Source of the DNA: Jannaschia maritima
Lineage (GTDB): Bacteria > Pseudomonadota > Alphaproteobacteria > Rhodobacterales > Rhodobacteraceae
Direction: 5' to 3'
Assembly: GCF_030973515.1 (NCBI RefSeq)
Contig: NZ_JARGZA010000006.1
Coordinates: forward strand, 1 to 64,000
Length of the DNA: 64,000 nucleotides
The notes under the pieces were generated by a model that worked only from the letters and a program-made list of their open reading frames with translations, had not been told where the DNA came from and ran no database searches. Of the stretch, positions 54,798-64,000 are shown piece after piece; the first letter of the stretch is position 1; each line of letters begins with the position of its first letter. The translations under genes were made by a program, and so were the position numbers.

Positions 54798-55688
54798 TCA
54801 GCCCAGCCCCCGGCGCGCCATCCACAGCCGGATCGTGGCCCAGATGATGACCGTCATCGCCATGTCCTGCCCCAGCAGCAGCGGCAGACGGGCCGCGTCC
54901 TCCGTGCCGAAGGGCGTGGTCCACAGCGACAGGCCCGACAGCGACCCCTGGACGCCGACGATCAGCAGCGCGACCACGTTGTTGGCGAAGTGCATGCCCC
55001 AGGCCGCGCCGATGTTGCCCGACACCCGCGTCAGGTCGGCGGCCAGCAACCCGAACAGCGTCGTCGCCGCGACGATCAGCCAGGCGTTCGGCCCCGTCCC
55101 CGCGGGGTCGTAGTGCAGCATCCCGAACCCGACCGACGGCAGGACCATCCACGCCGCCGGGTGGTCGAACCGCGCGGCCAACTGCTGCTGCAGGTATCCC
55201 CGGAACGCCACCTCCTCCGCCCCGGTCTGGACCAGCAGCAGGCCCAGCGCCGGGACCAGGAAGGCCAGCCACGTTCCCGCATCCGTGTTCGGGACCAGGT
55301 CGAAGGGGCGGGGCACCAGCACGATGGCGGCCAGCCCCAGGACCAGCGTCGCCGCCGCGGCCACCGCGAAGGGCGCCGTCCAATCCGGCCCCAGCAGCGT
55401 CCGGGGGGACCGGGCGTGCAGGGCGCGCACGGCCACGGCCGGGCCCAGGGCAAGCCCCGCGAAGGTGGCCAGGATGATCAGGATGAACACCGGGCCCGTG
55501 CCGTCGGCCAGCCCCAGCATCCAGCGGTCCAGGTCCGCGGGTCCCGCCAGCACCGCGACGGCGGCGAACAGCGACATGATCGTCGCGCCGTAGATCGCGG
55601 TGATCAGCACGATGCCCACGCCCACGCGCCACAGCTCCGGCCTAGCCCGGGCAGGGGCGACGTACTGCGCGAAGGGAAGGGTCCACAT
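54798..55688 (-). CDS. CPBP (CAAX-like) intramembrane metalloprotease
   Basis: The 296-residue polytopic protein has about eight helices and the CPBP motifs [15 protein letters not shown] (EExxxR), FGMLHYD (FxxxH) and HFANN (HxxxN/B). In other bacteria these cleave or protect peptides in the membrane; the substrate is unknown. It starts at ATG 55688 with the longer frame to 55745 rejected. Confidence 0.9.
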   Translation of the reverse strand: MWTLPFAQYVAPARARPELWRVGVGIVLITAIYGATIMSLFAAVAVLAGPADLDRWMLGLADGTGPVFILIILATFAGLALGPAVAVRALHARSPRTLLGPDWTAPFAVAAAATLVLGLAAIVLVPRPFDLVPNTDAGTWLAFLVPALGLLLVQTGAEEVAFRGYLQQQLAARFDHPAAWMVLPSVGFGMLHYDPAGTGPNAWLIVAATTLFGLLAADLTRVSGNIGAAWGMHFANNVVALLIVGVQGSLSGLSLWTTPFGTEDAARLPLLLGQDMAMTVIIWATIRLWMARRGLG

Positions 55689-55817
55689 GGGCGGGCACCG
55701 GCGGCGGGGTCGCCCCCGCCTAGCCCAGCGGCGCGGGCCAAACAATCGGGCGCGGTTGCCCTCCGGGTCGTGCCCCGCCTATGCAGGGCCCCAACGGGGA
55801 CACGGGGAGAGACGGCC

Positions 55818-57581
55818 ATGCTGAAGCGGCCCACCGACAAGACCAACCTGCCCAGCCGGCACGTCACGGAAGGGCCGGCGCGCGCACCGCACCGGAGCTA
55901 CTTCTACGCGATGGGCCTGGGGGACGAGGAGATCCACCAGCCCTTCGTCGGCGTCGCGACCTGCTGGAACGAGGCCGCACCCTGCAACATCGCACTGAGC
56001 CGGCAGGCCCAGGCCGTGAAGCTGGGCGTCAAGCAGGGCGGCGGCACGCCCCGCGAGTTCACGACCATCACCGTGACGGACGGCATCGCCATGGGCCACG
56101 AGGGGATGCGGTCGTCGCTGGCCTCGCGCGATGCCATCGCGGACACCGTGGAGCTGACGATGCGCGGCCATTGCTACGACGCGCTGGTGGGGCTCGCGGG
56201 CTGCGACAAGTCCCTGCCCGGCATGATGATGGCGATGGTCCGCCTGAACACGCCCAGCGTCTTCATCTATGGCGGGTCGATCCTGCCCGGCCGCGCCCCC
56301 GCCGGCGCCCCCGTGCCGGAGCAGTACCGCGACCGCGACCTGACCGTGCAGGACATGTTCGAGGCGGTGGGCAACCACCAGGCCGGCACCCTGTCGGACG
56401 AGGCGCTGGACGTGCTGGAGCGCGTCGCCTGCCCGTCGGCGGGTGCCTGCGGCGGGCAGTTCACCGCCAACACCATGGCCTGCGTGTCCGAAGCCATCGG
56501 CCTGGCCCTGCCGAACAGCAGCGGCGCGCCGGCGCCCTACGAGAGCCGCGATCAATATTCCGTCGCGTCGGGCGAGGCGGTCATGCGCCTGATCGAGAAG
56601 AACGTCCGCGCCCGCGACGTCGTCACCCGCAAGTCGCTGGAGAACGCGGCGCGGGTGGTGGCCTGCACCGGGGGCAGCACCAACGCGGGCCTGCACCTGC
56701 CCGCCATCGCGCACGAGGCGGGGATCGATTTCGACCTGATGGACGTCTGCGCGATCTTCCGCGACACGCCTTATTTCGTCGACCTGAAGCCCGGCGGCCA
56801 GTTCGTCGCCAAGGACCTCTATGAAGCGGGCGGTGTGCCCGTCGTGATGAAGGAACTGCGTAAGGCCGGCCTGATCCACGAGGATTGCATCACCGCCACC
56901 GGCAAGACCATTGGCGAGACCCTGGACGAGACGCGGGGCGAGGCCGACGGCCGCGTGATCCACCCCGCCGCCAACCCCATCACGCCCACCGGCGGCGTGG
57001 TCGGCCTGCAGGGCAACCTGGCCCCGGACGGCGCCATCGTGAAGGTCGCCGGCATGAAGGCCGAGGACCAGCGCTTCACCGGTCCCGCCCGCGTCTTCGA
57101 GTCCGAGGAGGACGCGTTCGAGGCGGTGCGCGCGCGCCGCTACGAGGAAGGCGAGGTCCTGGTCATCCGCAACGAGGGTCCCGCGGGCGGTCCCGGCATG
57201 CGCGAGATGCTGGCCACCACCGCGGCCCTGTCCGGCCAGGGCATGGGCAAGAAGGTCGCGCTGATCACCGACGGCCGCTTCTCGGGTGCCACGCGTGGCT
57301 TCTGCGTGGGCCATGTCGGCCCGGAGGCCGCCCATGCCGGTCCCATCGGCCTGCTGCGCGACGGCGACGTCATCACGATCGACGCGGTCGCGGGCGAGCT
57401 GTCCGTGGCCCTGTCGGCGGAGGAACTGGAGGCCCGCAAAGCCGCCTGGACCGGTGCCAAGCCCACGATCTATTCGTCCGGTGCGCTGTGGAAGTACGCC
57501 AAACTGGTCGGCTCCGCCCGCAAGGGCGCCGCGACCCATCCGGGTGCGGTGGGCGAGAGCCACGTCTACATGGACCTGTAG
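55818..57581 (+). CDS. ilvD: Dihydroxy-acid dehydratase
   Basis: IlvD dehydrates dihydroxyisovalerate and dihydroxymethylvalerate in branched-chain amino acid synthesis using an Fe-S cluster. The 587-residue protein has the cysteines in VGVATCWNEAAPCN, LVGLAGCDKSLPGMMM and ACPSAGACGGQFTANTMA, then ITDGRFSGATRGFCVGHV. ATG 55818 follows GGAGAG. It is divergent from the CPBP gene with 129 bases between starts. Confidence 0.97.
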   Translation: MLKRPTDKTNLPSRHVTEGPARAPHRSYFYAMGLGDEEIHQPFVGVATCWNEAAPCNIALSRQAQAVKLGVKQGGGTPREFTTITVTDGIAMGHEGMRSSLASRDAIADTVELTMRGHCYDALVGLAGCDKSLPGMMMAMVRLNTPSVFIYGGSILPGRAPAGAPVPEQYRDRDLTVQDMFEAVGNHQAGTLSDEALDVLERVACPSAGACGGQFTANTMACVSEAIGLALPNSSGAPAPYESRDQYSVASGEAVMRLIEKNVRARDVVTRKSLENAARVVACTGGSTNAGLHLPAIAHEAGIDFDLMDVCAIFRDTPYFVDLKPGGQFVAKDLYEAGGVPVVMKELRKAGLIHEDCITATGKTIGETLDETRGEADGRVIHPAANPITPTGGVVGLQGNLAPDGAIVKVAGMKAEDQRFTGPARVFESEEDAFEAVRARRYEEGEVLVIRNEGPAGGPGMREMLATTAALSGQGMGKKVALITDGRFSGATRGFCVGHVGPEAAHAGPIGLLRDGDVITIDAVAGELSVALSAEELEARKAAWTGAKPTIYSSGALWKYAKLVGSARKGAATHPGAVGESHVYMDL

Positions 57582-57603
57582 GACGCATGCCGTCGCTCGA
57601 TGG

Positions 57604-57651
57604 TTGACCTGCATCATGGAGTGCATCATATGATGCGCCCCATGATGCAGG
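57604..57651. promoter_or_regulatory. vapBC promoter with nested palindromic operators
   Basis: TTGACC (57604-57609) and CATATG (57627-57632), 17 bases apart, form a promoter. Four GCATCAT/ATGATGC half-sites lie in it: a central perfect 14-bp palindrome GCATCATATGATGC (57623-57636) and perfect 12-bp outer arms at 57608-57619 and 57640-57651. VapB bound here would cover the -10, as in autoregulated toxin-antitoxin operons. Confidence 0.75.
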
Positions 57652-57659
57652 AGGCTGCC

Positions 57660-57869
57660 ATGCGCACGACCGTTACCCTCGACGACAAGCTGATGCGGGA
57701 CGCGATGGAGATGACGGGGATCGAGAACCGATCCCAACTGATCCAGAAGGCGCTTCGCGACATGATGCACATGGAAGCGTCGCGCAGGTTGGCGCTCATG
57801 GGTGGGTCCGACCCGAACGCCGAAGCGCCGCCACGCAGACGGTACTGGGAGACCATGGATCCGGAATGA
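57660..57869 (+). CDS. vapB: VapB-type antitoxin
   Basis: The 69-residue antitoxin has a ribbon-helix-helix N-terminus (MRTTVTLDDKLMRDAMEMTG, NRSQLIQKALRDMM) and a proline-rich tail that binds the toxin. ATG 57660 is supported by AGGAGG five bases before it; the longer frame to 57600 runs through the operator. It overlaps vapC by ATGA. Confidence 0.92.
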   Translation: MRTTVTLDDKLMRDAMEMTGIENRSQLIQKALRDMMHMEASRRLALMGGSDPNAEAPPRRRYWETMDPE

Positions 57870-58237
57870 TCCTGGTCGATACGTCCGTCTGGATCGACCA
57901 CATTCGAAGCCCGGTTCCGCTGCTGACCGATCGGTTGGCGGCGAACCGGATCGCCTGCCATCCCTTCGTGGTGACCGAACTGGCGCTCGGCAGCATCGCG
58001 AACCGCACCGCGGTCCTGCGGGAATTGAGCAAGCTCGTGCGGACCCGCTTCGTGAGCGTGACGGAAGTGCAGGAGTTCATCGAACGTCATCCCCTCCATA
58101 ATCGTGGGATCGGCACGGTCGATGCGACGCTTCTGCTGTCATGCGTCGTCACGGAAGGCGCCCGGCTCTGGACACGCGACAAACGCTTGCACGCTTTAGC
58201 GCTCGAACTCGACTGCGCCATGATCGGACCGAACTGA
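57866..58237 (+). CDS. vapC: VapC toxin, PIN-domain RNase
   Basis: The 123-residue PIN nuclease has the acidic metal residues Asp5 (ILVDTSVW), Glu38 (VVTELALG), Asp86 (GTVDATLL) and Asp105 (WTRDKRL), all intact. VapC toxins cleave tRNA or rRNA at specific sites; the target cannot be read from sequence. Coupled to vapB. Confidence 0.93.
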   Translation: MILVDTSVWIDHIRSPVPLLTDRLAANRIACHPFVVTELALGSIANRTAVLRELSKLVRTRFVSVTEVQEFIERHPLHNRGIGTVDATLLLSCVVTEGARLWTRDKRLHALALELDCAMIGPN

Positions 58238-58270
58238 CGCGGCAGCATCGCGACGCCGCGTCGCCCGTGA

Positions 58271-60346
<2,076 letters not shown>

Positions 60347-60366
60347 GGGGTCCTCGAAGCGAAGGA

Positions 60367-60382
60367 CGCCCCGCGCGGGGCG
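60367..60382 (+). terminator. Hairpin after fadH
   Basis: CGCCCCGCGCGGGGCG is a perfect 16-base palindrome 21 bases after the fadH stop. It could act as a terminator before lysR; there is no U-run. The rest of the 173-base gap includes the lysR promoter and its AGGG site. Confidence 0.4.
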
Positions 60383-60519
60383 AAAGGGCGCCCCACCCCC
60401 CATGCCCCTCGCGATTCGTCTCAAACCCTTCGGAACCAGTGCGTTTCCGTCCCCCCTTTCGCCCCATTCGGGAATCACACCGTCGCGCAACCGTCACCAA
60501 TCCCACCGGGAGGGCGCGC

Positions 60520-61446
60520 ATGGATCGTTTGTCCGAAATGGAAGCCTTCGCCACCGTCGTCGATCAGGGCGGCTTCACCGATGCGGCCCGCAAGCTCGGC
60601 ATCTCGAAGTCCGCCGTCTCCAAGCACGTCTCGTCGCTGGAAACGCGGCTGGGCGCGCGTCTGCTGAACCGAACCACGCGGCGGGTCAGCCCGACCGACA
60701 TCGGCCTGGCATACTACGACCGCGCGCGGCGCGTCTTGCTGGACGCGGGCGACGCGGACGCGCTGGTCACGGCCATGCAGGCGGCGCCCTCGGGCCTGCT
60801 GCGCGTTCACGTAACCACCGATTTCGGCGTCAACCACCTATCCCCGATCCTGGGCCCCTTCCTGCACGACTATCCGGAGATCACGGTCAACGTCGTGCTC
60901 GACAACCACTACGTCGAGTTGATCTCCGAAGGGTTCGACCTCGCCATCCGCGTGGGCGAGTTGGAGGATTCGTCCCTGATGGCCCGTAAGCTGGCCGAAA
61001 CGCACAAGATGATGATCGCCTCCCCCCGCTACCTGGAAGATTACGGCCGCCCCGCGCGGATCGAGGATCTGAACGACCACAAGCTCCTGCACTATTCCAA
61101 CCAGGCCGATGGCAGCGTGTGGCGCGTGACCTCCCCCACGGGCGAGGCGCGGCAGGTCCGCTCCAGCGGCTGGCTGACGGTGAACGACGGGCAGTCGCTC
61201 CTGAACGCCGCCGTGGAAGGGCTGGGCATCGCCTATCTGCCCGCGTTCCTCTACGCCGACGCCCTGCGCGACGGGCGCCTCGTGCCCGCCATCGAAGGCC
61301 TGGAGCCGGAGGTGCAGGGCGTGTACGCGCTCTATCCGCCGGGCCGCTACACGCAGCCCAAGGTGCGGGCCTTCATCGACTATCTGGTGGGGGCGTACCG
61401 GGATCGGGGGCCAGGGGACTGGCACCGGTCGCGCCCACCGATGTGA
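60520..61446 (+). CDS. LysR family transcriptional regulator
   Basis: The 308-residue regulator has the N-terminal winged HTH (MEAFATVVDQGGFTDAARKLG, SKSAVSKHVSSLETRLGARLL, TTRRVSPTDIG) and a substrate-binding domain with YPEITVNVVLDNHYVELISEGFDLAIRVG. It resembles the CrgA/DsdC-type LysR group that controls nearby oxidoreductases, so fadH is a candidate target. The C-terminus (RDRGPGDWHRSRPPM) overlaps the convergent OmpA-like gene by 74 bases. Confidence 0.93.
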   Translation: MDRLSEMEAFATVVDQGGFTDAARKLGISKSAVSKHVSSLETRLGARLLNRTTRRVSPTDIGLAYYDRARRVLLDAGDADALVTAMQAAPSGLLRVHVTTDFGVNHLSPILGPFLHDYPEITVNVVLDNHYVELISEGFDLAIRVGELEDSSLMARKLAETHKMMIASPRYLEDYGRPARIEDLNDHKLLHYSNQADGSVWRVTSPTGEARQVRSSGWLTVNDGQSLLNAAVEGLGIAYLPAFLYADALRDGRLVPAIEGLEPEVQGVYALYPPGRYTQPKVRAFIDYLVGAYRDRGPGDWHRSRPPM

Positions 61447-62347
61447 CCACCACCTCCACCCGCCGGTTCAGGGCCCGCCCCGCGGCGTCCGCGTTGGACG
61501 CGAGCGGCGCGAAGTACGCGACGCCGCGCGCCTCCACCCGTGCCGGGTCCACGCCATGCTCGGCGATCAGCCGGTCGCGCACCGCCTCCGCCCTGCGGCG
61601 CGAGATGGCCAGGTTGCCTTCCGTCCCCCCTTCGGCGTCCGTGTGCCCGACCAGGGCCACCGTGGCGTCCGGGTCGTCGCGCAGGAACGCCGCCACCATC
61701 GCCAGCGAGGCGTAGTCCCGCGTCGTCAGCGCCGTGCCGCCCGGCGCGAAGGTCAGGTCCGACAGGATGGCCCGGCCCCGCGCGGCCAGGTCCGCCGCCA
61801 CGGCGGGGGCGCCTGCCGGCGCGGCCGCGCGTCCGGTCGGCGCCGCCGCCACCGCATCCTCGTCCGGCGGCCCCACATGCGTCGCCTGCACATAGGCCAC
61901 GCCCGCCGACACGCTGGCCAGCACTGTCAGCCAGGCGTCGTCCTTGACGGCCGACAGATAGCGGAACGCGTTCAGGTCCACGAACATCGCGGGCGCGGGC
62001 GTCACGTCCACCGCGAAGCGGAAGTCGAACCCGCCGCAGGCCCGTGCCTCGCAATCGAGCGCCACGCGCCAGCCGTCCGCCGCCAGCGCCTCGCGCAGCG
62101 GCGCCACCACCATCAGGGGGGTCCCGCCCGGCGGCAGGGGCGCGCGCCAGACCTGCCGCGTGACCACCCCCTCCACCGCGCGGCGGGGCACCGTTTCGCC
62201 GTCGAAGGGGGCCACCGCGACCCGATGCGTCGCCAGGGGCACGGTGGCCGCGTGCGTCCGCTCCGCCCCCGCGGGCAGCACCAGGTCGACCGCCCCGGCC
62301 CGTCCCGCCAGCGACGCCAGCAACGCCAGCGCGGCGGCCAAGCGCAT
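61373..62347 (-). CDS. OmpA-family periplasmic protein, 324 aa
   Basis: The protein has a signal peptide (residues 1-19), a long region of unknown fold (about 20-200) with FVDLNAFRYLSAVKDDAW, and a C-terminal OmpA/Pal domain with ATVALVGHTDAEGG, RRAEAVRDRLIAEHGVDP and ALNRRVEVVV, which binds peptidoglycan. ATG 62347 overlaps the GNAT gene stop (TGATG). No transmembrane barrel is seen, so it should be periplasmic. Confidence 0.87.
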   Translation of the reverse strand: MRLAAALALLASLAGRAGAVDLVLPAGAERTHAATVPLATHRVAVAPFDGETVPRRAVEGVVTRQVWRAPLPPGGTPLMVVAPLREALAADGWRVALDCEARACGGFDFRFAVDVTPAPAMFVDLNAFRYLSAVKDDAWLTVLASVSAGVAYVQATHVGPPDEDAVAAAPTGRAAAPAGAPAVAADLAARGRAILSDLTFAPGGTALTTRDYASLAMVAAFLRDDPDATVALVGHTDAEGGTEGNLAISRRRAEAVRDRLIAEHGVDPARVEARGVAYFAPLASNADAAGRALNRRVEVVVTSVGATGASPLAPDPGTPPPDSR

Positions 62348-63063
62348 CACGCCCGCGGCGCCCGGCGGTAATGGTATCCGCCCAGCCGCGCCATGCCGTG
62401 CGCGGCATAGGCGGCATTCGCGGCCGCGTTGTCGCGCGTCGTCACCAGGCCCAGCACCGCGCAACCCCGCGACGCCGCCCAGACCAGCCCCGCCCGCAGC
62501 AGGAGGCCCGCCAGGCCCCGGCGGCGGCACGGGGGCAGGACCTCCACCGCGGACAGCATGGCGGCGTCGCCGTGGGCCGCCACGAACGCGGTCCCGCCCG
62601 CCCGGTCCCCGCACCGCGCCAGCAGGCCCGTGGGATCGGCCGCCCGCGCCATGACCGCCTGCCGCGCGGGGCCGATGCCGCCCGCCTCCCAGATGTCGCG
62701 CATGGCCTGCAGGGGCGGCCAAACGGGGAACGCCGTGGCGATGGGCGGGGGTTCGGCGCCCGCGACCGCCACGGCGTACAGGTTCACCGCGTCCTCGACG
62801 ACGTAGCCGCGGGCCGCCAGCGCCGCGTCCAGCGCGCCCTGGTGCGGCCACACGACGAAGCCGGGCCGCTGCCCTTCGGCCCGCGTGGCGGCGATCGCCC
62901 GGTCCAGGTCGTCCGGCGCGTCGCCCGAGATCGCCGAGACCCGCCCCCCGGCGCCATGCGTCACGCGGATGGTCCAGGGTCCCGCGCGGACCACGCGCGC
63001 CGCGGGCCAGCAACCGTCGATCACGGTCTGCCAGTCGCGGTCCTGGACCCCCTCAGCCGGCAT
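62347..63063 (-). CDS. GNAT family N-acetyltransferase
   Basis: The 238-residue protein has a GNAT core in its C-terminal half: AMLSAVEVLPPCRRRGLAG, the acetyl-CoA loop LLLRAGLVWAASRGC, and VTTRDNAAANAAYAAHGMARLG. The N-terminal half (WTIRVTHGAGGRVSAISG) is like a second acetyltransferase-like lobe. Substrate unknown. It overlaps the cinA-like start by 11 bases and the OmpA-like gene by 1 base, giving a three-gene operon. Confidence 0.85.
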   Translation of the reverse strand: MPAEGVQDRDWQTVIDGCWPAARVVRAGPWTIRVTHGAGGRVSAISGDAPDDLDRAIAATRAEGQRPGFVVWPHQGALDAALAARGYVVEDAVNLYAVAVAGAEPPPIATAFPVWPPLQAMRDIWEAGGIGPARQAVMARAADPTGLLARCGDRAGGTAFVAAHGDAAMLSAVEVLPPCRRRGLAGLLLRAGLVWAASRGCAVLGLVTTRDNAAANAAYAAHGMARLGGYHYRRAPRA

Positions 63064-63808
63064 CCGCGCCGAACGCGTCGCGCAGCGCCGCCACCGCCCG
63101 GTCCAGCGCCGCCCGGTCCGTGCCCCGCACCACCACGTTCGCCCCGAAGGACCCGTCCCTGTCCGCGAACGGATAGGACCCGAAGCGGCAATCCGGGTGC
63201 GCCGCCACGACCTCCCCCAGGGGGCCCGCGACGTCCCCCTCGCCCCGGTGGACGCGGATCGAATCCGACAGGAGCGGCGCGCCGCCCGTCAGCGTGGGGA
63301 TCACCGACTCCACCATCGCAGCGAATATCTTCGGCACGCCCGCCATCACGTGGACGTTGCGGATCGTGAAGCCCGGCGCGGCGCTGACGGGGTTGTCGAT
63401 CAGGGTGGCACCCTCGGGGATGCGCGCCATGCGCAGCCGCGCCTCGTTCAGTTCGATCCCGCGGGGGGCGTAATGCGCGGCCAGCAGCGCGCGCGCGTCG
63501 TCGCGCACGTCCACCGCCGCGCCGAAGGCCGCGCCCACCGCGTCCGCCGTGATGTCGTCGTGGGTGGGACCGATCCCGCCCGACGTGAACACGGTGTCCC
63601 ACGCCTCCGACAGGGCGCGCAGGGCCGCCACGATGGCGTCCGGGTCGTCGCGCACCACGCGCACTTCGGCCAGGTCGATGCCCGCCTCCGTCAGGCGGTT
63701 CGCCAGGTGGTGCATGTTCGCGTCGCGCGTGCGGCCCGACAGGATCTCGTCGCCCACGACCAGCATCGCGGCGGTGGGTCGGGGGGCGGTGGGGGTCTGT
63801 TCGCTCAT
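63053..63808 (-). CDS. CinA-like molybdopterin-binding domain protein
   Basis: The 251-residue protein is a stand-alone MoCF/CinA N-terminal domain: LVVGDEILSGRTRDANMHHLANRL, FTSGGIGPTHDDIT, VAAHPDCRFGSYPF. CinA proteins hydrolyse ADP-ribose and NMN; only full-length ones carry the C-terminal deamidase. Its 99-base upstream gap also serves the divergent map gene. Confidence 0.9.
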   Translation of the reverse strand: MSEQTPTAPRPTAAMLVVGDEILSGRTRDANMHHLANRLTEAGIDLAEVRVVRDDPDAIVAALRALSEAWDTVFTSGGIGPTHDDITADAVGAAFGAAVDVRDDARALLAAHYAPRGIELNEARLRMARIPEGATLIDNPVSAAPGFTIRNVHVMAGVPKIFAAMVESVIPTLTGGAPLLSDSIRVHRGEGDVAGPLGEVVAAHPDCRFGSYPFADRDGSFGANVVVRGTDRAALDRAVAALRDAFGADAG

Positions 63809-63907
63809 GTCTGGAAGGTATAGGTCCGCCGCCCCGGGCCGCCCATCCCTTTATCCCGGGGGGTCGTTGCATTACATCCCCTCCCGACAGCGCAGGAAAG
63901 GTGACGC

Positions 63908-64000
63908 GTGGACCAACACACCGGCCGACTGACCCGCGACGGCATCCGCATCCACGAGGACGCGGACTTCGCCGGCATGCACGCGGCGGGCCGCCTGGCC
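63908..64000 (+). CDS. map: Methionine aminopeptidase type I, 5' fragment
   Basis: GTG at 63908 after GGAAAGGTGA starts a frame that runs off the window (31 codons). The start DQHTGRLTRDGIRIHEDADF and FAGMHAAGRLA fit the N-terminus of alphaproteobacterial MAP, which removes initiator methionine. The fragment is too short to show catalytic residues. Confidence 0.72.
   Translation, partial: MDQHTGRLTRDGIRIHEDADFAGMHAAGRLA

Overview
The window is a 64 kb piece of a high-GC alphaproteobacterial chromosome. Gene content and gene order point to the Rhodobacteraceae (Roseobacter/Jannaschia-like): an rsfS-rlmH-gpmI-envC-ctpA-rppH run, RppH and UbiB-type proteins of alphaproteobacterial type, TRAP transport under a DctBD pair, an HpsN-like dehydrogenase, and a dispersed CCCGGGTCRAGCCCGGG palindrome family. 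No rRNA, tRNA, CRISPR array, insertion sequence or prophage was seen. Most genes are packed with ATGA, TGATG or TTGA stop/start overlaps, so operons are easy to read.

Layout. 0-1.2 kb: two unrecognised genes of less GC-rich composition. 1.6-7.9 kb: housekeeping and repair (NDUFAF5-like methyltransferase-hemH, comF, grxC, a MarR regulator, a NYN-domain protein, a DHH phosphoesterase, uvsE). 7.9-14.7 kb: glutathione-dependent formaldehyde dehydrogenase, then a glutamine-synthetase-like ligase/aldehyde dehydrogenase/iron alcohol dehydrogenase operon divergent from a ThDP enzyme. 14.8-22.5 kb: two unrecognised genes, a DbpA-type RNA helicase, two SDR dehydrogenases, a lipoprotein lytic transglycosylase, an LpxL-like acyltransferase and serine dehydratase. 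22.8-32.4 kb: a catabolic island with HpsN-like dehydrogenase, LacI regulator, bicupin, DctD/DctB and a complete TRAP transporter. 32.9-40.2 kb: a minus-strand cell-envelope and RNA block. 40.7-49.6 kb: leuC, an NMT1/SsuA-type ABC importer, a UbiB-family kinase and polA. 49.7-52.5 kb: a small accessory stretch with a lipoprotein of lower GC, rluE, a YdeI-like gene and a brnTA toxin-antitoxin pair. 52.5-64 kb: folC-accD, a CPBP protease, ilvD, vapBC, fadH, lysR, an OmpA-like protein, a GNAT protein, a CinA-like protein and the start of a methionine aminopeptidase gene.

How the parts fit. The best candidate system is 22.8-32.4 kb: import by TRAP under DctBD and oxidation by an HpsN-like enzyme under a LacI repressor. 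Sequence shows a perfect 18-bp operator palindrome with a central CG placed just after a promoter for hpsN, and a TGCGGA-AA-TCCGCA palindrome in the dctB/dctP divergent region. The response regulator keeps its receiver and Fis-type DNA-binding domains, but its AAA+ domain has lost the Walker A lysine, the acidic Walker B pair and the GAFTGA loop, so it is unlikely to work with sigma-54. The second candidate is the 9.1-13.0 kb operon, whose three enzyme types match a gamma-glutamylation route for an amino alcohol or amine. The third is a 45-bp, one-mismatch repeat pair made of three 11-bp TGTACGGGGGG units, 31 kb apart in opposite orientation and each close to a CCCGGG palindrome.
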